A DNA stretch of 64,000 bases from Marinobacter sp. ATCH36 (GCF_023555055.1 NZ_JAMJPL010000003.1:407912-471911); one strand, 5' to 3'; shown: positions 50,138 through 59,516, counted from the stretch's first letter. The notes: a model not told the origin generated them from the sequence alone. Made by a program: numbers and translations.

Positions 50138-50743
50138 CTATTCGTCGCTTTCACAGACACCGTCACCGAGCTCGGGAGGCCCGGCATTCAGCCTTCCACG
50201 GGGGGACTTGCGGCTGTATACGGTGTAAGGCACCGAAGAAGCTCGAATGTAGTCGGTATTTTCACGGCCATCATCACTGCCGCGAACCGTACTCACGGGC
50301 TTGCAGGAAACCAGTAGCTGCAGTGACGACCCTGTATCCGTGATCAGCGCGGCCGGATCATCGGGATTGATAGCCATACAACGAGTGTCAGGCCCTGCGG
50401 GCCGGCCGGTCCGGGCCAGAACATCCTCACCTTCAGCTCCGCAGGCGCGAATCCCACCACCACAGTCGCTCTGGCTGGCCTCATCATGGCTGTCATCCAC
50501 CAGCCGCCACTTCCGGGTACTGCACTGGGTTTCTATGGTGACAGGCGTGGACTTGTTATCGACGACCCACCAGCCCGGGTATTCAGCGGTCTGCCAGGTA
50601 AGCTTTACCTGGCGGGCCTCCCCCTGGGAGTTTTCTGCCGGGAACACCGCATAATGACTGTAATAGGAAGCACACCCACTCAGAAGCAGCGGTGCGAGGG
50701 CCGCGAGAAGGCCGGAGGAACGGGAAAACCCGGGGCATTTCAT
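50138..50743 (-). CDS. Uncharacterised cysteine-containing lipoprotein
   Basis: A 201-residue protein not recognised. The signal peptide ends ALAPLLLSGC (Cys24), then ASYYSHYAVFPAENSQGEAR. The mature part has six further cysteines (in TQCSTRKW, QSDCGGG, RACGAEG, DTRCMAI, VSCKPV and GVCESDE), an even number that suggests three disulfides in the periplasm. The ATG at 50743 gives a normal signal peptide; the open frame to 50968 runs back over the PilZ gene and is a shadow. It sits between a PilZ gene and the degenerate HD-GYP gene on the same strand. Confidence 0.78.
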   Translation of the reverse strand: MKCPGFSRSSGLLAALAPLLLSGCASYYSHYAVFPAENSQGEARQVKLTWQTAEYPGWWVVDNKSTPVTIETQCSTRKWRLVDDSHDEASQSDCGGGIRACGAEGEDVLARTGRPAGPDTRCMAINPDDPAALITDTGSSLQLLVSCKPVSTVRGSDDGRENTDYIRASSVPYTVYSRKSPRGRLNAGPPELGDGVCESDE

Positions 50744-50759
50744 ACTGATAACATCCGTA

Positions 50760-51032
50760 TTACTGGTCTGCGAACTGCAAACCAAATCCATCGTTGGTCT
50801 TGCGTACCACCACCATGTCAAGCACCGGGGCGGGAACCGGCAGGCCCTGCACCTGGACCTGAACCTTGTCACCGATGGATGGCGCAAATGGCTCGGTATC
50901 CACCACCAGGAAAACACCGCCATCGGATATATCTCTGGTCGAGAACACGAATTCGCCAAGCTCCTCATGAGTCACGCGGACCTTCGCACTCATTGCTGTG
51001 CGGTTATGTATTCTACGATCATTCCCAACCAT
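50760..51032 (-). CDS. PilZ domain c-di-GMP-binding protein
   Basis: A 90-residue stand-alone PilZ domain. The two ligand motifs are present: RxxxR in DRRIHNR near the N-terminus and DxSxxG in RDISDGGVFL. The end (VVVRKTNDGFGLQFADQ) is the usual last strand. It probably relays c-di-GMP to a partner protein. The ATG at 51032 has GTGGGA about 9 nt upstream; ATG codons at 51059 and 51083 would add 9 or 17 residues. It is divergent from the iron-binding protein gene. Confidence 0.82.
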   Translation of the reverse strand: MVGNDRRIHNRTAMSAKVRVTHEELGEFVFSTRDISDGGVFLVVDTEPFAPSIGDKVQVQVQGLPVPAPVLDMVVVRKTNDGFGLQFADQ

Positions 51033-51117
51033 AGTCTGTGTTCCCACCACTTTTTGCATAGTTTTTATAGTCTTCCGAAGCATAGCACCATTTTGAAAAG
51101 AATATGGCAACGGTGTA

Positions 51118-51154
51118 TTGACACTTGACCAAACAGAAATGAGAATGGTTGTTG
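51118..51154 (+). promoter_or_regulatory. fbpA promoter with Fur-like box
   Basis: A perfect -35 TTGACA, 17-nt spacer and GAGAAT as -10. The stretch TGAGAATGGTTGTTG (51140-51154) matches the left half of the Fur 7-1-7 motif (TGATAAT) at 6 of 7 positions but the right half at only 3 of 7. Iron repression is plausible from the gene's function; the site itself is weak. Confidence 0.42.
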
Positions 51155-51231
51155 TTTTTAAACATTGCTGAATCTCAATACCGTTCAGCAAGCTACTGCT
51201 TCTTACCGCAACCAACGAAGGAAGGTACAAC

Positions 51232-52245
51232 ATGCGCATGAAACTTGCCGCTACCGCCATCGCAGCAGCCTGCGTCCTGCCCGTTCAGGCCAGTGCCGAT
51301 GGCGAAGTCAATATCTACTCCTACCGTCAGGCCTATTTGCTCGAACCCCTTCTGAACGCCTTTGAAGAAGAAACCGGTATCGAGACCAACGTGGTTTTCG
51401 CCAAGCAAGGGCTGGCAGAGCGGCTAGAGCGCGAGGGACGTAACAGCCCGGCGGATCTGGTGATGACCGTTGACATTTCCCGCATCAATGAATTGGTTGA
51501 GCGGGATCTGGTGCAAGGCGTCAGCAACAATACGCTCGAAGAAAACATCCCTGAAAACCTGCGCCACCCGGACGGAAAGTGGTTTGCGCTGACCACACGC
51601 GGCCGCCTGATCTTCGCTTCCAAAGAGCGTGTTGAGGAAGGCGAGATCACCACCTATGAAGAGCTGGCTGACGACAAGTGGAACGACCGCATCTGTACCC
51701 GCAGCGGCAAGCACCCTTACAACATTGCCCTGTTCTCCTCAATGATCGCTCATCACGGTGAGGAAAAGGCCGAAGAATGGCTGACTGGACTGAAAGACAA
51801 CCTGGCGCGCAAACCCCAGGGCGGTGACCGCGACCAGATCAAAGCCATCCACGCTGGCGAATGTGATCTGGCCATTGGTAACAGCTACTACTATGGCAAC
51901 ATGCTGAACGACGAAAACCAGCGTGAACAGGCCGAGGCAGTACGCCTGGTATTCCCCAACGCCGACGGCCGTGGTACTCACATCAATATCAGCGGCATCG
52001 CACTGACCAACAGTGCCCCTAACCGCGACAACGCCATTCGGTTGATGGAGTTCCTGTCCACGCCAAAAGCACAGACTATCTACGCTGAGGCGAATACTGA
52101 ATACCCGGCCAACCCGGACGTCAAGTCCTCAGGCATCGTAGCCGAGTGGGGCGAGATCAATCCGGATGACCTGTCACTGCAGGAAATTGCAGAAAACCGC
52201 AATGCAGCCGTGCGCATGGTAGACCGTGTCGATTACGACAACTAA
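51232..52245 (+). CDS. fbpA: Iron(III) ABC transporter periplasmic binding protein
   Basis: A 337-residue ferric-ion-binding protein of the FutA/FbpA type. A signal peptide ends LPVQASA before DGEVNIYSYRQAY. Tyrosine-rich iron-ligand region GNSYYYGNM (about residues 222-230) and the family segments GIETNVVFAKQGLAERLERE, TTRGRLIFASKERV and INISGIALTNSAPN are seen. It captures Fe3+ in the periplasm and passes it to the permease encoded downstream. AAGGAAGG precedes the start. A terminator separates it from fbpB. Confidence 0.92.
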   Translation: MRMKLAATAIAAACVLPVQASADGEVNIYSYRQAYLLEPLLNAFEEETGIETNVVFAKQGLAERLEREGRNSPADLVMTVDISRINELVERDLVQGVSNNTLEENIPENLRHPDGKWFALTTRGRLIFASKERVEEGEITTYEELADDKWNDRICTRSGKHPYNIALFSSMIAHHGEEKAEEWLTGLKDNLARKPQGGDRDQIKAIHAGECDLAIGNSYYYGNMLNDENQREQAEAVRLVFPNADGRGTHINISGIALTNSAPNRDNAIRLMEFLSTPKAQTIYAEANTEYPANPDVKSSGIVAEWGEINPDDLSLQEIAENRNAAVRMVDRVDYDN

Positions 52246-52260
52246 TCAGGCACTTCCGTC

Positions 52261-52292
52261 AAAAAAGCCGGGACGTTGGTCCCGGCTTTTTT
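52261..52292 (+). terminator. Terminator/attenuator between fbpA and fbpB
   Basis: A stem GCCGGGAC/GTCCCGGC with a 4-nt loop, flanked by six A and six T residues. It lies 16 bp after fbpA and 45 bp before fbpB, so part of the transcripts should stop after the binding-protein gene, giving more binding protein than permease. Confidence 0.9.
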
Positions 52293-52336
52293 GTACAATC
52301 CCGGCCCTACGTTTTTCATGAACCCCAAGGGAACCT

Positions 52337-54025
52337 ATGACCGAGGCCATTACCGCAGACCAGACCGGAGCTGACCACCCTCTGCTGGCCAAGCGGACCT
52401 CGAAACGCTGGCTGATCACAGCAGCGCTTACCACGGCCATCGTGGCACTTCCTGTAATGTCTGTGATACTCCTTGCCCTGTTTCCCGAAGAGAACATCTG
52501 GCCCCACCTGCTGGATACCACCCTTCCCCGCTACCTGACCACTACCCTCAAGCTGATGGCAGGCGTTGCGGTAATCACCCTGACAATTGGCCTGGCCACT
52601 GCCTGGGCCGTCACCATGTGCGAATTTCCCGGGCGCAAGTTCTTCGAATGGGCCATGTTGCTGCCTTTTGCAGTGCCGGCCTACGTTATCGCTTATGTAT
52701 ACACCAGCCTGCTGGATTACGCCGGGCCGGTTCAGACTACCCTGCGGGAGTGGTTTGGCTGGAATAACGCCGCGGATTACTGGTTCCCGGAAATTCGCAG
52801 CCTGGAAGGCGCCACGTTGATGATCGGCCTGGTGCTTTACCCCTACGTATACCTGCTGGCACGGGCTGCCTTTCTTGAGCAGTCACCGTCATTATTTGCC
52901 GTCAGCCGCAGCCTGGGCCACTCCGCCCTGAGCACTTTTTTCAAAGTGGTACTGCCCATCGCACGCCCCGCCGTTGCCGTGGGCCTGTCCCTGGTGCTGA
53001 TGGAAACCCTCAATGATTTCGGTACCGTAGACTTCTTCGCGGTGCAGACCCTGACCGCCGGCCTGTTCGACACCTGGATGAACCTCGGCAACCTGGGCGG
53101 TGCCGCACAGATTGCAACCACCATGCTGGCCTTCGTGGTGATTCTGGTCACCCTCGAACGCTACTCACGGCGCAAGCAGCAGCAGTTCGCAGCGCGGGAC
53201 AACCGCGAGCCTATTCGTCGCTTTACCATGTCGTTTCCCCGCCAGATGATTTGCCTGGCCGTTTGCGCCCTGCCCGTGATTTTCGGCTTTCTGTTACCGG
53301 CCATCACTCTTGGCCAGTACGCTTGGGAATATTTCGATGAGAGCTGGAACCCGGACTTCATTCGCAACACCCTGAACAGCCTGTTCCTGTCGGGCACCGC
53401 TGCGCTGACAACGCTGATTATCGGCGTAACCCTGGCGTACAGCCGCCGGCTTCACGATACCCGCGGCATGCAGATCATGATGCGGCTCTCCAGCCTGGGT
53501 TATGCCATGCCCGGTGCGGTGCTTGCCGTAGGTGTGATTGTGCCACTGGCAGGGTTTGATAACTGGGTAGACAGTATTATGAGGGAGACCTTCGGGGTCA
53601 GCAGCGGGCTTCTGCTCAGTGGCTCTGCTTTTGCCCTGGTGTTTGCCTACACCGTACGCTTTCTCGCGGTATCCGCAGGCAGTGTGGAAAGCGCCCTGCA
53701 GAAAATCACCCCGAGCATGGACATGGCATCCCGATCCCTCGGGCACACACCCGGGCAGACGCTGGTGAAGGTGCACCTCCCCATGCTCAGGGGCACCCTG
53801 ATTACCGCCGCTCTGGTGGTGTTCGTGGATGTGATGAAAGAGTTACCGGCAACGCTGATTCTGCGGCCGTTCAACTTCGAGACGCTGGCCACCTATGTGT
53901 ATCAGTTCGCCTCCGATGAGCAGCTGGCACACAGTGCGCTACCCGCATTGATTATCGTACTGGCCGGCATCCTGCCGATTATTCTGATGAGCAAGTCCAT
54001 CTCTGGATCTCGCTCCATCAGCTAA
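52337..54025 (+). CDS. fbpB: Iron(III) ABC transporter permease
   Basis: A 562-residue permease with two fused BPD_transp_1 domains and about twelve helices. Each half has an EAA-like loop: SLFAVSRSLGHSALSTFFKV near residue 195 and DMASRSLGHTPGQTLVKVHL near 470, where the ATPase docks. This is the FbpB/SfuB plan. The cognate ATPase (FbpC) is not next to it: the following gene is a convergent thioesterase. The ATG at 52337 has AAGGGAACC upstream. Confidence 0.93.
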   Translation: MTEAITADQTGADHPLLAKRTSKRWLITAALTTAIVALPVMSVILLALFPEENIWPHLLDTTLPRYLTTTLKLMAGVAVITLTIGLATAWAVTMCEFPGRKFFEWAMLLPFAVPAYVIAYVYTSLLDYAGPVQTTLREWFGWNNAADYWFPEIRSLEGATLMIGLVLYPYVYLLARAAFLEQSPSLFAVSRSLGHSALSTFFKVVLPIARPAVAVGLSLVLMETLNDFGTVDFFAVQTLTAGLFDTWMNLGNLGGAAQIATTMLAFVVILVTLERYSRRKQQQFAARDNREPIRRFTMSFPRQMICLAVCALPVIFGFLLPAITLGQYAWEYFDESWNPDFIRNTLNSLFLSGTAALTTLIIGVTLAYSRRLHDTRGMQIMMRLSSLGYAMPGAVLAVGVIVPLAGFDNWVDSIMRETFGVSSGLLLSGSAFALVFAYTVRFLAVSAGSVESALQKITPSMDMASRSLGHTPGQTLVKVHLPMLRGTLITAALVVFVDVMKELPATLILRPFNFETLATYVYQFASDEQLAHSALPALIIVLAGILPIILMSKSISGSRSIS

Positions 54026-54050
54026 AGCGTGATGCAGATGCCCGGCCTTG

Positions 54051-54536
54051 CTAGATAACTGGCCTGGAGCGGGCGCCATGCACCACGAAACGCCCCTGGA
54101 ATACCGCTACCGGCTCGCTGAGGGGCTCCGTTGAAGGCTCGCCGCAATAAACTTCGGCAATCAAAGACAGGCGCCCTTTACCATGGCGCGCCAGACTCTT
54201 GCGGAATCTTTCGGGAATTTCGCCACCGGGGAGGCGGCATAAAGCGTAGAAGTCACTTTCAACAGGTTCAATATACTCGATTTCGCCAACCTGTATCACT
54301 GCGTTTCCGGCCAGCCCCAGGTCGGACAGAACAAGCTCAACCAATCCCCAGGCTGAAATCACCGCCACTGAATAAACACTGCCGCCGAAACCGGTTCCCT
54401 TATGGTTATGGTTGGGTTCCAGGGGGGCGCTCACCAGCAAGGCATGGCCATCGTAGGAAAGCAGTTCCACACCCAGCGCTTCCGAGAGTGGAATCATGGT
54501 ATGAATGCGTTTCTGAAACCGGGCTAACTGAGTCAT
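54051..54536 (-). CDS. YiiD-type hotdog thioesterase
   Basis: A 161-residue single hotdog domain of the putative thioesterase family found at the C-terminus of YiiD. Seen are the family core NHNHKGTGFGGSVYSVAVIS, the helix AWGLVELVLSDLGL and VGEIEYIEPVESDFYALCRL. Predicted to hydrolyse an acyl-CoA or acyl-ACP, substrate unknown. It lies 68 bp downstream of an acyl-CoA synthetase on the same strand, which fits fatty-acid metabolism. Confidence 0.84.
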   Translation of the reverse strand: MTQLARFQKRIHTMIPLSEALGVELLSYDGHALLVSAPLEPNHNHKGTGFGGSVYSVAVISAWGLVELVLSDLGLAGNAVIQVGEIEYIEPVESDFYALCRLPGGEIPERFRKSLARHGKGRLSLIAEVYCGEPSTEPLSEPVAVFQGRFVVHGARSRPVI

Positions 54537-54603
54537 ATTCCCTCCTGAACGTGTACTCAGTTTATGCCCGTTTTCGCGCTTTCCCTATGCGACTAACGTC
54601 GGT

Positions 54604-56271
54604 TTACTGCCAGATGACAGGCTCGCGTTTAGCGTACCAGCTGTCGACCTTTTCCTGATAGGCATCCTCAACCACATTGCGTTTGAGCTTCAGCGTCGGC
54701 GTCAGGAAGCTGTTCTCGATCGACCACTCGTCACTGACCACGGTGATAAACGCCAGCTGCTCGTGGGGATCAACCGTCTTGTTCACATCAGTGATCAACT
54801 TCTTGAAGCTCTCCTCCATCTCCCTGCGGAACGCCTCATCGGCCATCTTCGGGCGGATTTCCTCACCCAACATCACCAGCGCGTACGGATGGGTCTGGTT
54901 GGAACCGGACACACACACCATCTCGATGGCCTCGTGGGACATCAGGCGGTTTTCAATTGGCGCCGGCGCAATGTACTTGCCCTTGCTGGTCTTGAAAATT
55001 TCCTTGATGCGGCCGGTTATTTTCAGGCGGCCCATCTCGTCAAGTTCGCCCTTGTCGCCGGTTTTCAGGAAGCCGTCCTCGGTAAAGGTTTCGCGGGTTT
55101 TCTCTTCATCCTTGTAATACCCCATCATGGTGGCCGGGCTCTTGACCAGAATCTCGCCAACATCGCTAATCTTCACCTCCACGCCGGGTAGCGCCTCACC
55201 CACATAACCGGTGCGCGAACGGCCCGGCTTGTTCATGTGCGAATAGGCGAAGTTCTCGGACATGCCGTAGCCTTCCAGCAGTTCCAGCCCCAGGTTGCGG
55301 TACCAGTCCAGCACATCGTGGGAAAGCGGTGCTGAACCGCTGCCCGCAAGTTTCACCTTGTCCAGGCCAAGGCCCTTGAGCACCTTTTTCTTGATCAGCC
55401 TGTTCACGAGAGGAATCTTTAGCAGTTTGTCCAGCTTCTCTTTCGGCAGCTTCTGTAGCACACCGTGCTGGAATTTCACCCACAGGCGCGGCACTGAAAG
55501 GAACAGTGTGGGCTGGGCCCGCTGAAGATCCTGCACAAAGGTATTCAGCGATTCGGCGAAATATAACCGGAAACCGGCATACAACGAGGCCAGTTCCACA
55601 AACGTGCGCTCGAACACGTGGGCCAGTGGCAGGTAGGACAGCATGCGCTCGTCGGAACCGACTTTCAGCACTTCCATGCCGCCTTCAGCGGCAAACGCCA
55701 TGTTGCCGAAGCTCAGCATCACACCCTTGGGGCGGCCGGTACTGCCTGAGGTGTAAACAATCGTGGCCAGTTCATCGGCATCACGATGGGTGTTCTCTTC
55801 CAGCGGCGGGAACTTGCTGACAATGTCGTCCCAGGTTTCGAAGTCGTTGGATGGGCTCAGCGGATAGGACACGCAACGCACGGACTCCGGCACACCGGAC
55901 TTCATCATGTCCCAGTCATCAAGCTTGCCGACAAACAGAACCTCGCACTCGCTGTGGTTCAGAATGTAGTTCACCGTATCCGCGTTCAGCGTGGGGTACA
56001 GCGGAACGGAAACATGGCCGGCCATCCAGATAGCCCAGTCCGACATAACCCACTGGGCACAGTTCTTGGAGATAATCCCCACCCGGCTTTTTTCCGGCAG
56101 GCTCAGGGATTTCAGGTAAGACGCCATGCGACGGGCCTCGTCCACAGCGCGTTTCCAGGTGTATTCCTCGACTTTGCCGTCACCGATCGGCTGTGTCATG
56201 TACAGGGAGTCCGCCTTTGCGGTTTCCCAGTGGTAGAGCATATCCAGGGGGAGTTTGTTGGTGGTGTCCAT
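54604..56271 (-). CDS. AMP-forming long-chain acyl-CoA synthetase
   Basis: A 555-residue ANL-superfamily ligase that activates fatty acids with ATP and CoA. Motifs: the P-loop YTSGSTGRPKG (residues 173-183), LPLAHVFERTF, EGYGMSENFAYS, TGDKGELDEMGRLKITGR (about 397-414) and the C-terminal lysine segment NSFLTPTLKLKRN. It is of the FACS/FAA type rather than E. coli FadD. The 296 bp before it (56272-56567), shared with the divergent ABC operon, show no element I can name with confidence. Confidence 0.92.
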   Translation of the reverse strand: MDTTNKLPLDMLYHWETAKADSLYMTQPIGDGKVEEYTWKRAVDEARRMASYLKSLSLPEKSRVGIISKNCAQWVMSDWAIWMAGHVSVPLYPTLNADTVNYILNHSECEVLFVGKLDDWDMMKSGVPESVRCVSYPLSPSNDFETWDDIVSKFPPLEENTHRDADELATIVYTSGSTGRPKGVMLSFGNMAFAAEGGMEVLKVGSDERMLSYLPLAHVFERTFVELASLYAGFRLYFAESLNTFVQDLQRAQPTLFLSVPRLWVKFQHGVLQKLPKEKLDKLLKIPLVNRLIKKKVLKGLGLDKVKLAGSGSAPLSHDVLDWYRNLGLELLEGYGMSENFAYSHMNKPGRSRTGYVGEALPGVEVKISDVGEILVKSPATMMGYYKDEEKTRETFTEDGFLKTGDKGELDEMGRLKITGRIKEIFKTSKGKYIAPAPIENRLMSHEAIEMVCVSGSNQTHPYALVMLGEEIRPKMADEAFRREMEESFKKLITDVNKTVDPHEQLAFITVVSDEWSIENSFLTPTLKLKRNVVEDAYQEKVDSWYAKREPVIWQ

Positions 56272-56567
56272 GGACCTTCCTTGAAATGTGTTATTCGAGT
56301 TATTGGATTATAGTTGTAAGGGGTTTCGCGTATCCGACTTTAGTAGACTATTTCAACACATGATTCGCCGTCAAAACGTGACGCAAATAAAACTATTCCC
56401 TATCCCGGACATTCTAGCGACAGATTCCCCCTCTGGAATTGACCAATAAGGTAGCTTCCCCTACCCCGCAAGCGAACAGCCTGTGATAAACTTCCGCCCC
56501 GATATTAAACGGGCGTTCGACACTCAGGTCACGCTACACATATTGAACTGACTCGGGAGACCGGCTT

Positions 56568-57542
56568 ATGGCCAACAGAATTATGCGCACACTGCTTGGC
56601 ACTGCCCTGCTGGCACTGGCAGTAATAGCTCAGGCTGATGAACAGCGTGTTGTTGCCATTACCCAGATTGTGGAGCACCCGGCGCTGGACGCCGTGTATC
56701 AGGGAGTCAGGGACGAACTGGAAGAACAGGGATATAAAGACGGCGAAAACCTGCGCATCATGCACGAAAGCGCGCAGGGCAACTCCGCCATCGCCTCTCA
56801 GATCGCACGCAAGTTTGTGGGCGAAGGCCCGGACGTCATCGTCGCCATCGCCACGCCCTCGGCGCAGACCATGGTCGCCGCTGCCCGCAAAACGCCCGTG
56901 GTGTTCTCTGCAGTGACCGACCCCGTGGGTGCGAAACTGGTCAAAAGCCTGAAAGCTCCCGGCGCCAACATTACCGGCGTGACCGATATGCTGCCTATCG
57001 AAAACCACCTGGACCTGCTTGAGCGCGTGGTTCCCGATGCGAAGCGCATTGGCACTGTCTACAACCCCGGTGAAGCCAATGCGGTTGCCCTGGTAGAACT
57101 GATTGAAGAGCGCCTGGAAGCCCGCGGCATGGAACTGGTAAAAGCCGCTGCCACCAAAACCTCGGAAGTACTTGGTGCCGCCCGCTCCCTGGTCGGCAAG
57201 GCAGACGCCATCTACCTGACCACCGACAACACCGTGATCAGCGCCGTAGAAGCCGTCATTTCCGTGGGCGAGCGCGCCAGCATCCCGGTATTCGCGGCTG
57301 ACACGGCTACCGTCAGCCGTGGTGCCGTTGCCGCACTCGGGTTCGACTATTACGACCACGGCCGCCAGACCGGCGCCATGGTTGCCCGCATCCTTGAGGG
57401 CGCCAATCCCGGTAACATGGATGTGGAATCCGTTGACACTCTGAACCTGTTCGTCAATCCGGCTGCCGCAGAACGTATGGGCATTACCCTGTCTGACGAA
57501 CTGATCAGCGAAGCCCAGGAAGTCGTAAACAGCGACCAATAA
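56568..57542 (+). CDS. ABC transporter substrate-binding protein, TrpX type
   Basis: A 324-residue periplasmic protein of the ABC_sub_bind family (TrpX-like). A signal peptide ends LAVIAQA before DEQRVVAITQIVEHPALD. Segments AIATPSAQTMVAAARKTPVV, FSAVTDPVGAKLV, NITGVTDMLPIENHLDLLE and DTATVSRGAVAALGFDYY are typical. In other bacteria TrpX-like proteins bind tryptophan, but the family is wider and the ligand here is unproven. GGGAGACCGG precedes the ATG. First of a three-gene importer. Confidence 0.88.
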   Translation: MANRIMRTLLGTALLALAVIAQADEQRVVAITQIVEHPALDAVYQGVRDELEEQGYKDGENLRIMHESAQGNSAIASQIARKFVGEGPDVIVAIATPSAQTMVAAARKTPVVFSAVTDPVGAKLVKSLKAPGANITGVTDMLPIENHLDLLERVVPDAKRIGTVYNPGEANAVALVELIEERLEARGMELVKAAATKTSEVLGAARSLVGKADAIYLTTDNTVISAVEAVISVGERASIPVFAADTATVSRGAVAALGFDYYDHGRQTGAMVARILEGANPGNMDVESVDTLNLFVNPAAAERMGITLSDELISEAQEVVNSDQ

Positions 57543-57552
57543 CACACTGTTC

Positions 57553-57587
57553 ACGGGCGGCCTCACAAGGGCTGCCCGTTTTCATTT
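57553..57587 (+). terminator. Terminator/attenuator after the substrate-binding protein gene
   Basis: A 10-bp stem ACGGGCGGCC/GGCTGCCCGT (one mismatch) followed by TTTTCATTT, 10 bp after the binding-protein gene and 17 bp before the permease gene. It is likely partial, as both flanking genes must be transcribed. Confidence 0.75.
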
Positions 57588-57603
57588 ACGGTGAACCTTC
57601 CCC

Positions 57604-58506
57604 ATGCTTAGCAATATTGCGTTTTACGGCGCCATAGAAACCGGCCTTATCTACGGCCTGGTCGCCTTCGGTATCTACATTTCCTTTCGCGTGCTCGATT
57701 TTCCGGACCTGACGGTAGACGGCAGTTTTCCTCTGGGCGCCGCCGTAGCTGCGGTACTCATTATTGAGGGTGTAAACCCCTGGCTGGCGACCGGCGCTGC
57801 CGTTATCGCCGGCATGGGCGCCGGTGCTGTAACAGCATTGCTCAACGTAAAGCTCAACATCCTCAACCTGCTGGCCTCGATCCTCACCATGATCGCGCTC
57901 TATTCCGTGAACCTGCGGATTATGGGCCGGCCCAACATTGCATTGTTGACCGAAGAAACCGTACTCACCCCCTGGTACAACCTGGACCTTGAATACCACC
58001 AGGTACCCGTGGTGCTGTTCACCCTGGTAGTGCTGGCAGGCCTGGTACTGCTGTGGCGCTTCATGAAATCCGAAACCGGACTGGCCATGCGCGCCACCGG
58101 CGCCAACCCGAGAATGGCCCGGGCACAGGGCATCGCCACCGGCGCCATGATTGTTTTGGGCGTAGCCCTTTCCAACGGCCTGGTGGGCCTGGCAGGTGCG
58201 CTGTTTGCCCAGAGCCAGGGAGCTGCAGACGTCACCATGGGCGTGGGTGTGATCGTGATTGGCCTGGCCTCGCTGATCGGTGGTGAAGCCGTACTGACAC
58301 CCTCATCGGTGGTGCGGGCCCTGATTGCCTGTGTTATCGGCGCCATCATCTACCGGCTGGCCATCGCCCTGGCACTGAATGCGGACTTTCTGGGCCTGCA
58401 GGCACAGGACCTGAACCTGATCACCGCTGTTCTGGTCACACTGGCCATAGTGCTACCCGGTGTTCGCACGTCCGTTGCCGCGCGGTTTACCCGCAACAAG
58501 GCCTGA
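57604..58506 (+). CDS. ABC transporter permease, TrpY type
   Basis: A 300-residue permease of the BPD_transp_2 family with eight or more helices. Seen are FRVLDFPDLTVDGSFPLGAA, KLNILNLLASILTMIALYSV, ALSNGLVGLAGALFAQSQG and IGGEAVLTPSSVVRALIACV. It pairs with the binding protein upstream and the ATPase 10 bp downstream. Confidence 0.9.
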   Translation: MLSNIAFYGAIETGLIYGLVAFGIYISFRVLDFPDLTVDGSFPLGAAVAAVLIIEGVNPWLATGAAVIAGMGAGAVTALLNVKLNILNLLASILTMIALYSVNLRIMGRPNIALLTEETVLTPWYNLDLEYHQVPVVLFTLVVLAGLVLLWRFMKSETGLAMRATGANPRMARAQGIATGAMIVLGVALSNGLVGLAGALFAQSQGAADVTMGVGVIVIGLASLIGGEAVLTPSSVVRALIACVIGAIIYRLAIALALNADFLGLQAQDLNLITAVLVTLAIVLPGVRTSVAARFTRNKA

Positions 58507-58516
58507 AGGGGAAATC

Positions 58517-59311
58517 ATGATTACAGCAACCGATCTGAAACTGACCTTCGGCAAGGGCACACCCCTTGAAAACCCCGCCCTGCGCGGAATGAGCCTGACC
58601 GTCAACCAGGGGGAGTTTGTCACCGTTATTGGCAGCAATGGCGCCGGCAAATCCACCTTCCTCAATGCCCTCGCCGGCGAAGTAATGGTCGACAGCGGCA
58701 AAATCATCGTGGACAACCAGGACGTCACCAAGCTGCCCACTTACAAGCGCGCTGGCCGTGTGGCGCGGGTTTTCCAGGACCCGCTGGCAGGCACCTGCGA
58801 AGGCCTGACCATCGAAGAAAACCTGTCGCTGGCCATTAAACGTGGCCAACGCCGGGGCCTGAGCGCAGCGGTCAAAGCCCGCTATATGGACCAGTTCAAA
58901 AACAGCCTGGCCTCACTCAACCTGGGGCTTGAAAACCGCCTCGGCGACAAGATGGGCCTGCTCTCCGGCGGCCAACGCCAGGCTGTCAGCCTGCTGATGG
59001 CCAGCCTGACGCCATCTGCCATACTGCTGCTGGACGAGCACACCGCCGCGCTGGACCCGAAAACGGCATCCTTCGTGCTGGAACTAACCACCCAGATCAT
59101 CAAGGAGCAGAAGCTCACCGCACTGATGGTCACCCACAGCATGAAACAGGCGCTGGAAGTCGGCGACCGCACGGTTATGCTGCATCAGGGCCAGGTCGTT
59201 TTTGATATTGCCGGCAAGGACCGCGAGGGGCTGGAAGTGAAAGACCTTCTGGAGCTGTTCGAAAAACAGCGCGGGCTGGAAATAACAGACGACAGCCTGC
59301 TGTTGGGATAA
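58517..59311 (+). CDS. ABC transporter ATPase, TrpZ type
   Basis: A 264-residue ATPase. Walker A GSNGAGKST (about residues 40-48), Q-loop in RVARVFQDPLAGT, signature LLSGGQRQAVSLLM, Walker B AILLLDEHTAALD and the switch histidine MVTHSMKQALE. The glutamate-then-His of DEH (usually DEP) is a common variant in this subfamily. The ATG at 58517 follows GAAGGGGAAA; the longer frame starts inside the permease gene. Ends the ABC operon. Confidence 0.92.
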   Translation: MITATDLKLTFGKGTPLENPALRGMSLTVNQGEFVTVIGSNGAGKSTFLNALAGEVMVDSGKIIVDNQDVTKLPTYKRAGRVARVFQDPLAGTCEGLTIEENLSLAIKRGQRRGLSAAVKARYMDQFKNSLASLNLGLENRLGDKMGLLSGGQRQAVSLLMASLTPSAILLLDEHTAALDPKTASFVLELTTQIIKEQKLTALMVTHSMKQALEVGDRTVMLHQGQVVFDIAGKDREGLEVKDLLELFEKQRGLEITDDSLLLG

Positions 59312-59319
59312 TCCGGTCA

Positions 59320-59341
59320 GCGGGGCATTTATCTGCCCCGC
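59320..59341 (+). terminator. Hairpin downstream of the ABC operon
   Basis: A perfect 8-bp stem GCGGGGCA/TGCCCCGC with a 6-nt loop, 9 bp after the ATPase gene. There is no T run directly after it, so it may protect a 3' end or work with Rho rather than terminate alone. Confidence 0.5.
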
Positions 59342-59516
59342 AATCATCTTCTCCTGAATTTTTTCAAATTTCTAGCTGCACAATTTTTAACCACAACATC
59401 TAGTGGTATCTGACAAAACCGCTCAAGGCAAGGTTTCGGCGGTCATTCCCGGATTTTCAAGGTGTCTGCCATTGATTTTCTTACGCTGCCAGGCGCTATC
59501 CATAGTCGTCTTCTTC

